64,000 bases of DNA, from contig NC_077228.1 of the NCBI RefSeq assembly GCF_027887165.1, forward strand, positions 106,282,137-106,346,136, read 5' to 3'. The stretch comes from Monodelphis domestica (Eukaryota > Chordata > Mammalia > Didelphimorphia > Didelphidae). Made by a program: the position numbers and the translations under genes. How positions within the stretch are numbered: the first letter of the stretch is position 1; each line of letters begins with the position of its first letter. The notes under the pieces were generated by a model. It saw only the letters and a list, made by a program, of their open reading frames with translations. It had not been told where the DNA came from and did not search any database. Shown in pieces: positions 54,043 through 64,000 of the stretch.

Positions 54043-55306
54043 TTAATTAGGCAAACACAGAATAGTATACATGTCAGATCTTTGGGAAAGGAAAGATTTT
54101 AAAACCAAGCAAGAGTTAGAAAAAAATCACAAAATGTAAAATAAATAATTTTGATTACACCAAATTAAAAAGTTTTGTACAAACAAAACCAATGCTACCA
54201 AAATTAGAAGGGAAACAACAAATTGGGAAACAATCTTCATAACAAAAACCTCTGATAAAGGTCTAATTACTCAAATTTATAAAGAGATAAATCAATTGTA
54301 CCAAAAAATCAAGCCATTCTCCAATTAATAAATGGGCAAGGGACATGAATAGGCAATTTTCAGTTAAAGAAATCAAAACTATCAATAAGCACATGAAAAA
54401 GTGTTCTAAATCTCTTATAATCAGAGAGATGCAAATCAAACAACTCACACCAAGCAGATTGGCTAAAATGACAGCAAAGGAAAGTAATGAATGCTGGAGG
54501 GGATGTGGCAAAGTCAGGACATTAATGCATTGCTGGTGGAGTTGTGAATTGATCCAACCATTCTGGAGGGCAATTTGGAACTATGCCCAAAGGGCAATAA
54601 AAGACTGCCTGCCCTTTTATCCAGCCATAGCACTGCTGGGTTTGTACCCCAAAGAGATAATAAGGAAAAAGACATGTACAAGAATATTCATAGCTGCGCT
54701 CTTTGTGGTGGCCAAAAATTGGAAAATGAGGGGATGCCCTTCAATTGGGGAATGGCTGAACAAATTGTGGTATATGTTGGTGATGGAATACTATTGTGCT
54801 CAAAGGAATAATAAAGTGGAGGAATTCCACGGAGACTGGAACGACCTCCAGGAAGTGATGCAGAGTGAGAGGAGCAGAACCAGGAGAACATTGTACATAG
54901 AGACTGATACACTGTGGCACAATTGAATGTAATGGACTTCTCCATTAGTTGCAATGCAATGATAATGAACAACCCAGAGGGATCTACGAGAAATAACACT
55001 ATCCACATTCAGAGGAAAAACTATAGGAGTAGAAACACAGAAGAAAAACAAGTGCTTGATTACATGGGTTGAGGGGATATGACTGGGGATGTAGACTCTA
55101 AATGAACATCCTAGTGCAAGCATCAATAACACGGAAATAGGTTCTGATCAAAGACACATGTAAAACCCAGAGGAAATGCGTATTATCTATGGGAAGGGGT
55201 AGGGGAGAGGAGGGAGGGAGGGAAAGAATATGATTCTTATAATAATTATTCTTATATAATTATAATAATAATGTTCTAAAATGACTAAATATAATTTAAA
55301 AAAGAA
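54043..55306 (+). mobile_element. 5'-truncated L1 with readable ORF2 C-terminus
   Basis: A 1264-bp insertion flanked by an exact 16-bp duplication AGAAATCTAGATTTCA (54027-54042 / 55307-55322). The frame 54345-54926 reads the last 193 codons of an L1 ORF2 protein without a stop, including a Cys/His cluster (CWRGC...HCWWSC) as in the ORF2 C-terminal domain, and ends at a natural stop. The endonuclease and reverse transcriptase are absent, so it cannot move. The 3' UTR has a G-rich patch (55195-55225) and an AT tail. Confidence 0.93.
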
Positions 55307-55322
55307 AGAAATCTAGATTTCA

Positions 55323-55465
55323 GAGGCTATGTATTCCAATCCCTTCATTTTACAGATGAGGAAAAAGAAGCCTAGCGAGTGACTTGCCCAAGGTCATAGA
55401 GTTTAGTCAGCATGGAAGTAGAACTTGAACCCAGGTCTTCTAACTCTAGAGTCAGTGTTCTTTAC
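55323..55465 (-). repeat. MIR-like remnant adjoining the L1
   Basis: 'CATTTTACAGATGAGGAAAAAGAAGCC', GTGACTTGCCCAAGGTCATAGAG and GAACCCAGGTCTTC. Confidence 0.75.
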
Positions 55466-56494
55466 ACTATATCAGATATCTGACTTTAAGCACTTGAAGG
55501 GCTCTCATGTGGCAGCAGAAACAGCCTGATGGTCCCAGAAGTCAAAAGAAGTTGAAGAGAGGGTGCTTTTAACTCATTATATGGGGCCTGGGGAGGGTAG
55601 TGGAATGGACTACCTTGCCTAGTAATGAGGTCCCTGTCAGTGAAGGTCTTCAAATGGAGAAAGAAACAACTGTTTGTCAGGGATGTTGTGGAAGGGATTT
55701 CTATTGCTGCCTCCAGGACCTAGTATATTGCCTGGCATACAGTAGGGCTTCAATAAATAAGACATGCTTATTGAATGAATGATCCACTCTGGAGTCTCTT
55801 CAGACTCAGAGAATCAGTGATTTAAGTTAGGGTGATAAGGGATGCAATTTCTGAAGAGACAGATCCATTCCTCTACTTCTGTTGCCACAACAGCCCTGGG
55901 GATCAATGCTTCTCCCACAACTTTCTTCCTGAGGAAAACTGCCAAATGGCTCCCAGCCAAGCTGCTTGACAAGCTTTGCAGGCATTAATTCCTTTTCTGA
56001 TCCCTGTGAGGCTGAATTTCAAAAGGAATTTGGGGGAATAGAAGCTGTTTTGATCTTCAGTCAGAATACAGAAAAACTCACTCCTGTCTTGGCCACCTCC
56101 AGGCCGCCTAGACCTCCAGCCACTTCAAGAAACATAGCCCTGGGGAGTAGGGGCAAGGAGGGAGAGAAGAACATACCTCCTCTCTCATTTCCCTGGAAGC
56201 TGGCAGCCTTGCAAAGCTGGGGAAATGATAGGAGGCCATGCATACTTTTACTGGCACAGCCTGCTTTTTCCAACTCAGTCCTTTCCCCTAATCTGTACCC
56301 ACTCTTGTTCCCACCTATCTCAGCCTGAACCGTTTGAGTCCTGCCAGCAGGAAGGCATGATATTCAAGCAGTAACTTGTGTGTGGTGGGGTGGGCGGGGG
56401 AGCATTTGTGGGGGAGGTGGGGGGAGTATGAATGCAGGGAAGCATCCATCCTTGAGTCAGAGACTGTCTCTTCATGAAACAAAAGGGTCCTGTC
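55466..56494. other. No gene; L2 end at 55720-55780
   Basis: 'TTGCCTGGCATACAGTAGGGCTTC' is a sense L2/MIR terminus. A frame at 55966-56328 has no known domain. Confidence 0.45.
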
Positions 56495-56697
56495 ATTTTT
56501 TTCTTAAAACCCTCACCTTCTATCTTAGACTCAATACTGTGTATTGGTTCCAAGGCAGACGAGTGTAAGGGCTAGGCAGTGGGGGTTAAGTGACTTGCCC
56601 AGGGTCACACAGCTAGGAAGTGTCTGAGGCTAGATTCGAACCCAGGACCTCCCATTTCTGGACCTGGCTTTCAATCCACTGAGCCATCCAGCTGCCC
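56495..56697 (-). mobile_element. Type A SINE
   Basis: TTTTTTCTTAAAACCCTCACC to GAGCCATCCAGCTGCCC. CCTGTCATTTTT / CCTGCCATTTTT flank it. Confidence 0.92.
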
Positions 56698-56949
56698 TCG
56701 GCCCTGCCATTTTTGGGGGGTGATACCATCATTCTTTTGGCTTATGGACCCATTTCAGACACTGGGGGAATATATTCATGATATCCTCTTTGTTGAGATT
56801 GTTTCCCCATATGCAAACCAGGTTGAAGTAAAACAGAGGAACCTACTGTACCTCCATCCTTTAATAGATACTATGCTTTTATTGTGGACAGTTCCTCTGG
56901 TGAGTGTGGCTTACTATCTTTCCATGCCTTTTTATAAACTTTGTTGAGG

Positions 56950-57328
56950 GGGAATGAGGAAGAGGAGAAGAAAAAATGAAGGAAGGAAAGGAGGGAGGAA
57001 GAAAGAAAAGGAGGAAATGAGAAGGGAAGGAAAGAAAGAAGAAAGGAAAGGAGAAAGGAAAGAAGGAGGAGAAAGGGGAGGAAGGAAGAAGGGTGAGAAG
57101 GAAAGATGGAAAGGAAAAAGGAAAGAAGAGAAGAAGAGGAGAAGAAAGGAGGGAAATAAAAAGGGAGGAAAGGAGAAAGGAAGGAAGGAATGAGGGAGGG
57201 AGATAGAGAGGAAAGCAAGAAGGAAGGAGGTAAAAAGGGAGAAAAGAAAGAAGGAAGAAGAAAGAAGGAAGGGAGAGGAGGAAGGAAGGGGGGAAAGGAG
57301 GAAGGAAAGAAAGAAGGAAGGAAGGAAA
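56950..57328 (+). repeat. Purine-rich (GGAA)n/(GAAA)n tract
   Basis: About 380 bp are almost purely A and G on the plus strand, irregular GGAA, GAAA and GGAG units. Open frames on both strands are artefacts. Confidence 0.95.
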
Positions 57329-57361
57329 CAGGCATTTATTAAGTACCTACTATGAGAGACA

Positions 57362-57618
57362 GGAGCAGCTAGGTGGCATAGTGTATAGAGCACTGGGCCT
57401 GGAGTCAAGAAGGCTAATCTTCCTGAATTCAAATCTGGTCTCAGACACTGACTGGCTGTGTCACACAGCTCTGTGACCCTGAATAAATTGCTTAATCCTC
57501 AGTTTCCTCACCTATAAAATGAACTGGAGAAGGAAATGGCAAACCATCCCAGGGTCTTTGCCAAGAAAACTCCAAATGGGGTCAGGAAGAGTTATACGTG
57601 ACTAGAACAACTGAACCA
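57362..57618 (+). mobile_element. Type B SINE
   Basis: GGAGCAGCTAGGTGGCATAGTG head, GAGAAGGAAATGGCAAACC, AAATGGGGTCAGGAAGAG end. A TGTCACACAGCTC insert doubles part of the middle. Confidence 0.92.
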
Positions 57619-57751
57619 ATGTGACTTAGGCCTTCTGGTTCCATATCTGATCTTTCCTCTGAATTGGGATGATTCAGAAATTAAGTCTCAGAAAGTGTTT
57701 GTCTGGTAGCATGGCATCATAGGAATTTGACTAATCTATAGGGAAATAGCT

Positions 57752-58027
<276 letters not shown>

Positions 58028-58139
58028 CCTGGCATAGTCTCCCATTAAAATCAGACAGGAAGGAAACAGAAGAGGCAATGTGTGCCATTCCTTCTTTTCT
58101 ACTGTAGCCTATAGTCTAATTCTCACACTTTCACTTACA

Positions 58140-58275
58140 GTTTAAAATTATTTATATTTTCAGTTCCAAATGCTCTCCCCTCTTCCACCCTCTCCCCAAC
58201 CGTTTGAGAAAGCAAGAAATACAATTTCCATTACACATATGAAGTCAGACTTCTAGATACCAAAATAAGGACACA
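58140..58275 (-). mobile_element. L1 3' UTR fragment
   Basis: 'AGTTCCAAATGCTCTCCCCTC', GAGAAAGCAAGAAATACAATTTCC and CACATATGAAGTCAGAC are the antisense L1 3' UTR. Confidence 0.7.
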
Positions 58276-60018
58276 GACCCACCACACAGCTGTGTGCAAT
58301 GAAGGAAGATGTGTGTGTGCATACATGCACACACATGTGCCACTCTCAACTTTTCTTCTGATTTCTCTTCTTGCCCTCCTGGGGGAAGAAAGAACCCAAA
58401 GATTGCAGGGGAGGGAAGGCAGGAAGAAGGAAGGAAAAGAAAGTTGGTAGCTTACTCTAGGCAAGAAAGTGCTTTTTTTTCAAATTGACTGCTATGGTTT
58501 TGTAACAGAAAAAGAGAAAAAGTCACCAATTAGTGGGATTTGATAGAATAAATGTCATCATTCAGTAGGAGAGAGACACCTGAAAGTTGAGAGGATGAGA
58601 GCTGTTTTTATCTAACTGTGTCCTTGTTCTCCAGGGACTGTTCTCAAAATCCAGCCTTGGAGGTCCTGCTGAGACTCAATGCTGTGCCGGGTTAGACTCA
58701 GGCTACATTTGAAGTAAGTGGAAGAAGTGTCTGGGGCTCAGGTACAGAGCTGATGTTCTAATTAGCCCCCATCTCCTACTCTGCATGAGTCCCTCTTTTC
58801 ACACATTATAAAAGGAGGCATGAAAGTGGAGACACAGCTAGTTTCTGGTGCAGGAAAGTCAGTTTTACTAAAGCCAGAGGGCAAAACAACTCTAGAGTAC
58901 TGCCTTCTGACAAGGCCCTTCCTTGGTTTGGTTCCTGGTCAAGGCTGGTATTGCTCCTTGGGGCCACTTAAATGAGAAGTTCCAATAAGAGAAGAGGTTT
59001 GAGTAGCCCAGATAAGCTTTTTTCCTCTCCTCCTAAAGCCTTATTCATCCTGATAGTGACCTAAAGATTGAGAGAGTGCCAACCACCCCCAAGAACATGG
59101 AATTCGGTATGGTCTGTGCCTTCAGGTCTAGCAGGTCCAGCACACCAGATGCCTCTGGCATGAGAGTCGGGTCTCCAGCATTCTTTGGGGAGAAGAGGAA
59201 ATGTGTGGAAACGCTAAGTAGGAATTACTGAAGGCCTCCAGCATCCAGGAGCTGAGTGCATTTGGCAGGCAGATGTAGGAATAGACTAAGGTAATTGGCA
59301 GGATGTCGTTTGTGGTAATTAGAAGCCCAGTCATGGGAATCAGAGATTAACAACTTTCATGCCTTTTGGTCCTAGGAATTGGTTGATTCCAGGATTGTTT
59401 CTTCACTTATTCTTACTCCCTCCAACCTAGATTGCTTGGGAATTCCTGGATGTAGGGGTAAACCCAGACTCAGGCTCTGATGAAATTTATTAGCAGCTCC
59501 CAGTATTGAACCCATTAGTGGGAACCCTAGGCTTGGGGATCTGGACAAGAGTTTACATGTATTTTTTTTGTCTGAATCTGATGAAGGGCATTTAATGTCA
59601 AGCTGAAGAGATTCCATTTTCTCCAAGATGCAATGTGGAGAGAGTTCTTGAGTAGGGGGATAACTTGGAAGAATCATGCTTTTGTTGAATACTTTGTGAA
59701 TTGAATGGAAAATGGATTGTAGAGGAGAAAGACTGGAAGGAGAGGATTCAATTACTAGACTTATAATAGTCTAGGTGAATAGTGTTTACATAATGGACTT
59801 GGAAAAGGCTAGACGTGAGTGAGAGATGTTGTAAAGACAGAATTGACTAGAAACCCAGAGGTAATCAAGTCCACCACGGAGTTTTGGATCTTTCCAGTTC
59901 CATTTAGTTCTCTGGGTCCAGAGATCCAACAAACTTGATTCTTAATTACCTTCCCACTTGTGACACTGCTTCTTCACATGCTCAATTCTGCTTGTTCTCG
60001 TTACCCTACATTTCAGAC
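58276..60018. other. Unique sequence, no gene recognised
   Basis: Repeat-poor. A TATA-type motif is noted separately at 58807. Open frames are short and unremarkable. In human the next gene in this direction is PRELP, but no PRELP-like coding sequence is in the window. Confidence 0.45.
58807..58815 (+). promoter_or_regulatory. Isolated TATA-box-like motif
   Basis: TATAAAAGG in unique sequence. Transcription would start near 58837. No downstream coding exon is visible, so use is unproven. Confidence 0.2.
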
Positions 60019-60036
60019 TCATTTTGCCCTTGTAAA

Positions 60037-60485
60037 GGAATCGGTCCTTGAAAACCCTGAACCTAAGTGAGTTGAGAATGAGGTGTTAAAATCTGGCCAT
60101 ACCAGGAGCAGCACAATGAACAATGACAGACAATACACTCTGGACAACCTTTAAAAGTCAGGACAAACAGAAACGTGCCTAGAAGGGCAAATTGGTACCT
60201 GATCAGATACACAGAAGGTGCTCAGAGCTGAAGGAGAGGAGTCTGAAGCTGGGAGAGTGGAAGAGCAACCAGAAGTGGCCCTCCCAAAGAAAAGGGTCAG
60301 GACTCTGTTTGGGATGATCAGACCTAAGGGATGTTTGGACAGATGTGTTAATGATTCCTATCACTTGTACTACAGGCTCCGAGATGGCAATCCTGTATTT
60401 CCCTCGTCTCTTTGAGTTCTTTCCTTATCCTGAAGTCTTTCCTTCTAGAAATGAGAGTTTGTTTATCTTTCTTTGTCTTAAAAGT
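60037..60485. mobile_element. Unclassified 449-bp insertion between direct repeats
   Basis: TCATTTTGCCCTTGTAAA (60019-60036) and TCATTTTGTCCTTATAAA (60486-60503) match at 16 of 18 positions, like a LINE target-site duplication. The insert has no recognised family, no clear A tail and a 66-codon frame (60218-60415) of unknown meaning. Confidence 0.45.
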
Positions 60486-60503
60486 TCATTTTGTCCTTAT
60501 AAA

Positions 60504-60982
60504 TAATGTTAACCCCAGGTTTTTACTAGCTTGGATATACTTACTTGACATGCAATTGGAAGGAGGCAATGGGAGGGAGAGTCACCTCAGAGAAGAGGGA
60601 GAAATATATTTAACACAGGATTTTTGTTATTGTTTTGGTCAAACTGCTGCTTCTGGCTGGGGGCTTAGAGCTAAAAATATAAGCCAAAAGAATGACGGTA
60701 TCACCCCCCAAAATTGCAAGTCCTCTGACACAACTTTCCAGCTCAGAGAAGGAACATTTTTATTATGAGAAACCTGTCTAGTCAATGAGTCAGTAGTGGG
60801 GTGAGGGGTACAAATAGGAGGGAGAGAGGGAATAAGAATTTACATAGAGCTTTTAAAATTTCCATCCCTAATACATACCATAGTGTCTGAAACATAGTAG
60901 GTTTATTGACAATATAAGAAATGCACATTGGAACTTCTTTATTTTAAGTGAAACATTTATTGATTATTTACTGAGGGACAAT
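60504..60982. other. No gene recognised
   Basis: Unique sequence with a possible worn L2 end near 60885-60910. Confidence 0.45.
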
Positions 60983-61171
60983 TAGGTTTCTCTGTGGATG
61001 GAGAACCAATCCTGGAGTTGGAAAATTCTGAGTTCAAACGTGGCCTCAGATAATTCCTTGCAGGGTGACCCTGGACAAGTCACTTAACTCCCATTGCCTA
61101 GCCCTTACCACTCTTTTGCCTTGGAACCAATATTTAGTATTGATTCTAAGATGGAAGGTAAGGTTTTTTTT
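60983..61171 (+). mobile_element. Type A SINE
   Basis: GGGACAATTAGGTTTCTCTG head, 'GACCCTGGACAAGTCACTTAACTCCC', and an AAGGTAAGG tail with a T run. Confidence 0.88.
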
Positions 61172-61665
61172 TTTAATTATGTACTTCCAAAATATTTATA
61201 CTTTTGTGGTGGTAAAGAATTGGAAACTGAGAGGATGTTCATCAGTTGGGTAATGGATGAACAAACTATGGTACATGTTGGTGATGGAATAATATTGTGC
61301 CATAAGAAATGATAAGCAAAATGAATTCAGAAAAAGCTGGAAAGGTCTGCAAGAACTTATGCAGAGCAAAGTAAGCAGAACAAGGAGAACATTGTACACA
61401 GTAACAGCAATATTGTATGATAATCAACTGTGAAAACTTGTCTACTCTCAACAATGTAATGATCTTGGGCAATCCTGAAAGATACTTGATGGGAAATGCT
61501 ATCCACTTTTAGAGAAAAAACTGTTGGAGTTGGATGGATGTGGATCAGAGCATATTATCTTTCATGTCAGTGTATTTCTGGTTTTATTTTGGAGTTTTGG
61601 ATTTGTATGAGTATGCTCTTACATATGATCAATACAGAAGTGTGTTTTGCAAGATAATACATGTA
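61172..61665 (+). mobile_element. L1 3' end (ORF2 end and 3' UTR)
   Basis: 'GTGGTGGTAAAGAATTGGAAACTGAG', GTAATGGATGAACAAACTATGG and GGAGAACATTGTACACAGTAAC follow the L1 ORF2 end. Frames are broken. It lies directly behind the SINE T run and stops just before the inverted repeat. Confidence 0.82.
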
Positions 61666-61677
61666 GGTCCCAGAGAT

Positions 61678-61835
61678 GAAGAGACCTAACAAGACCATGG
61701 GGATGCAGAACCTAGATTCCCGGACTCTAGATACAGCCCTTGAAGCCCAAAGAGCTGAGATGCAATGGCGAGAGGGCTGTATCTAGAGTCTGGGAATCTA
61801 GGTTCTGCATCCCCATGGTCTTGTTAGGTCTCTTC
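61678..61835. repeat. 63-bp near-perfect inverted repeat with 32-bp loop
   Basis: Arms 61678-61740 and 61773-61835 are reverse complements at 62 of 63 positions (one C/T difference). The loop is 61741-61772. No transposon family is recognised in the arms. Confidence 0.95.
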
Positions 61836-62231
61836 CACTTGGAGAAGGAGAAGAAAAGAACGGACTGTGGTTGTGATGGAATCCTCCTGAGCCAGCAGGG
61901 AAGGGGAGGGTAGCTAGGGAATCTGGGTATCACTGCTGTGATAGAAAGCAAAAAGCTCTGAAGAGTGTGAATGGAGGCAATGACACATGGGCTATCCAAC
62001 TAGAGCAGGATGAACCAACACATCCTATAAGGTGAGAAGGCTGAAGAACAGCTCCTCCTTCTTCCTCCTCTGCTCCCCTAGAAGTCACACTGGGTAAATT
62101 CCCTTTGTCTTTCCAATCACTTCCCAGGCTCCCTCTGACTTCCAGGAAGAAGGGGAGGGGGAGAAAAATTTCATCCTTTCAGATGTCATTTATATTTCAG
62201 GCTGCCATGTTTTAGTCTAAGGTTTGCTTTG
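61836..62231. other. No gene recognised
   Basis: Unique sequence continuing from the right arm of the inverted repeat. Confidence 0.5.
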
Positions 62232-62725
62232 GAACAGCTAAGTGGCTCAATAGATAATAGTATGGAGATGGGGGCAGGAAGACCTGAGTTCAAATCTACC
62301 CTTAGACACTTAGCTGTGTAGTCCTGGGCAAGTCACTTAACTTTTATCTGCCTCAGATGCCTCATTTGCAAAATAGGGATAATAATAGCACCTACCTCAC
62401 AGAGTTGTTGAAGGCAGCCTCCAGGTAGCTAAGTGGATAGTGTTGGTCCAGGAATCAGGAAGACCTGAGTCAAAATCTGGCTTCAGATACTTACTAGTTG
62501 AAGGATCTTGTGTGGGTCACTTCACCTTTGCCTTAAACCATTGGAGAAGGAAATGGCAAACCATTCCAAAAGTATTTTTGCCAAGAAAACCTCATGGACA
62601 GTATTGGCATGGTCCATGGCATCATGAAGAGTTGGACATGTTGTGAGGACCAAATGAGATAATAACTGTGAAGAACTTAGTACAGTGCCTGGCACATAAT
62701 AAGGGCTATATAAATTAGCTACTAA
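62232..62725 (+). repeat. MIR/THER-like element split by a SINE
   Basis: Left: AACAGCTAAGTGGCTCAATAG to CACCTACCTCACAGAGTTGTTG. Right: TTGTGAGGACCAAATGAGATAATAAC to GTGCCTGGCACATAATAAGG. The halves are collinear. Confidence 0.8.
62411..62640 (+). mobile_element. Type B SINE nested in a MIR-like element
   Basis: CTCCAGGTAGCTAAGTGG head, GAGAAGGAAATGGCAAACC, and ATCATGAAGAGTTGGACATG end. Confidence 0.88.
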
Positions 62726-62825
62726 ATTCTTATGCTCTTTTAAATTGATATTAAAATATAAAATTATATATAAAATATAAAAATTGTTATTAATGTTATA
62801 AAACAAAAAAGTTATTAAAGTTATT

Positions 62826-62990
62826 AAGGTGGAATAGACTGGCCTTAGACAATTCCTAGCTGTGTGACACTGGGTAAATCACTTGCCCCCCATTGCCTAT
62901 CTCTTTCCAATCTTCTGCCTTGGAATAAATTACTTAGAAATGATTCTAAGACAGAAAGGAAGGATTTAAAAATATGAATAAATAAAATAG
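62826..62990 (+). mobile_element. 5'-truncated type A SINE
   Basis: ACTGGCCTTAGACAATTCCTAGC to GGAAGGATTTAAAAATATG. Confidence 0.85.
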
Positions 62991-63119
62991 AATAGGGACA
63001 AGCACATGCATGGAGTGTCTCTGATAGTGTGGAAGAACCTAGAGAGTCTTCTTCTCAGAGAATAGTGATGGCATATAATGGAAGTCCCTTGAAGATGCAT
63101 CGGAGCATGCATTGACATT

Positions 63120-63317
63120 TTTTTTTAATCCTTACTTTCTGACTTAGAATCCTTAGTAAGTATTAATTTGAAGGCAGAAGAGCCATAATGGTTAGGCTGT
63201 TGGGATTGTGATTTGCCCAGGGTCATACAACTCAGAAGTGTCTGAGGCCAGATTTGAACCTGGGACTTCCTGTCTCTAGGCCTGGCTCTCTATCTACTGA
63301 GCCACCTGGCTGCCACC
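63120..63317 (-). mobile_element. Type A SINE
   Basis: TTTTTTTTAATCCTTACTTTC to GAGCCACCTGGCTGCC. ATTGACATT recurs on both sides. Confidence 0.9.
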
Positions 63318-63358
63318 ATATTGACATTCTTGATTTGATTCCAGTTGGCTAACCACAT

Positions 63359-63403
63359 AGTGATTGGATGGTGAGGCAATCTGTGATTGGATGGTGAGGC
63401 ATT
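63359..63403 (+). repeat. Two-unit tandem repeat, 23-bp unit
   Basis: GTGATTGGATGGTGAGGCA occurs twice in a row, with 2-4 differing bases at the unit ends. Each unit contains an inverted CCAAT. Confidence 0.9.
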
Positions 63404-63710
63404 CAAAAAGAACTAGCAACCAGATTCTTGAACAGCTTTCTCTTGGTTGCCCTGTTTTGGTTTGACTCCTTCACCAACAGCATCTGGGCATCTTGGAGGG
63501 TTTACAGTTGGCTCAGCATCAGTTCCCCAAGGAACAAGTAGTGACCATTAGCAGTGACTTATCTCTGTTACATCTGGGCTGGTCCCAATGTCACTGGGAC
63601 TCCCAAGTCAGTATTGTTCCAAACTTCGGTCTCCCTGTCTCCAGGGACAGCACCGGATTCACTGTGCTTCCTACTTGTACCGTATTTATAGAGTACTCAC
63701 TCAGACTCTC
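63404..63710. other. No gene recognised
   Basis: Unique sequence. A frame at 63493-63717 has no motif. Confidence 0.45.
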
Positions 63711-64000
63711 CCATTAATCAATCAAATAATGTAATAAGGACCCACTAGGCAGGTACCATGCTAGGTGATAAAGACACAAAGACCAAAACAAGAGTCCCTG
63801 CTCTCTGGGAGTAGTAGACAAAACCAGTGTATATAGATGCTAAGGAGGAGAGCAGAGGACACAAACTGGCAAAGGGAAAGATTAAGGGGTCAAATCAAAT
63901 TAATAAGCATCTAGCAAGTATTTACTCTGTGTCAGGCAAAATAAAGATGTGAGCAGAAAAAGAGTCTCTTCCCTCAAGATGCTTATATTCTAATGGCTCA
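63711..64000 (-). mobile_element. Two antisense L2 3' ends, cut by the window edge
   Basis: 'AAGGACCCACTAGGCAGGTACC' with GAGTCCCTGCTCTCTGGGAG, and a second start 'AAGCATCTAGCAAGTATTTACTCTGTG' with CAAGATGCTTATATTCTAATGG. Confidence 0.65.

Noticed and set aside
54345-54926. 193-codon frame with a Cys/His cluster as a cellular zinc-knuckle gene
   Set aside because: The order and motifs match the end of L1 ORF2, inside an insertion with a target duplication and L1 3' UTR.
56871-57432. Ser/Phe/Pro-rich minus-strand frames that look like secreted proteins
   Set aside because: Antisense of the GGAA/GAAA purine tract.

Overview
This is vertebrate nuclear DNA, almost certainly from a marsupial. 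The evidence is a very high density of two related tRNA-derived SINE types, marsupial-style L1 3' ends, many long L2 remnants, introns with consensus splice sites, and a recognisable mammalian gene. The species cannot be told from the window. Repeat family names here come from remembered consensus patterns, not from a library search. 'Type A' SINEs end in a GTAAGGGTTTAAAA-like tail and 'type B' SINEs end in an AAATGGGGTCACAAAGAGT-like tail. Both share a tRNA-like head (GGGGCAGCTAGGTGG...) and the CORE/MIR-like middle (TGACCCTGGGCAAGTCACTTA).

The only intact protein-coding gene I can support is fibromodulin (FMOD), on the minus strand. A non-coding exon 1 ends at 40599 with a GTAAGT donor. Exon 2 (36615-35629) carries the start codon and most of the leucine-rich repeats. 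Exon 3 (from 24677) carries the last 50 codons, with the stop at 24528-24526. The 3' UTR probably runs to about 22190. The deduced protein has 374 residues, against 376 in human as I recall it. Everything else in the window is non-coding or dead.

Layout: 1-22 kb is FMOD-downstream DNA full of SINEs, L1 and L2 pieces, one solo LTR (6400-6757), two CTCF-like motifs (15029, 20506) and two long polypyrimidine tracts. FMOD occupies about 22.2-40.8 kb, with a repeat-filled 10.95-kb intron 2 and a 3.98-kb intron 1. A full-length 7SL RNA retrocopy sits antisense in intron 2, ending 36 bp from exon 2. From 41 to 64 kb lies FMOD-upstream DNA. It holds a degenerate L2 interrupted by a nucleolin (NCL) processed pseudogene, itself interrupted by an L1. 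It also holds a probable solo LTR in a MIR-like SINE, a 5'-truncated L1 with an exact 16-bp target-site duplication, paired purine and pyrimidine tracts, and a 63-bp near-perfect inverted repeat.

No CRISPR, operon, phage or other prokaryote-type system is present. The unusual content is layered retrotransposition and a few structural or regulatory candidates around FMOD. Most short open reading frames are repeat or microsatellite artefacts.
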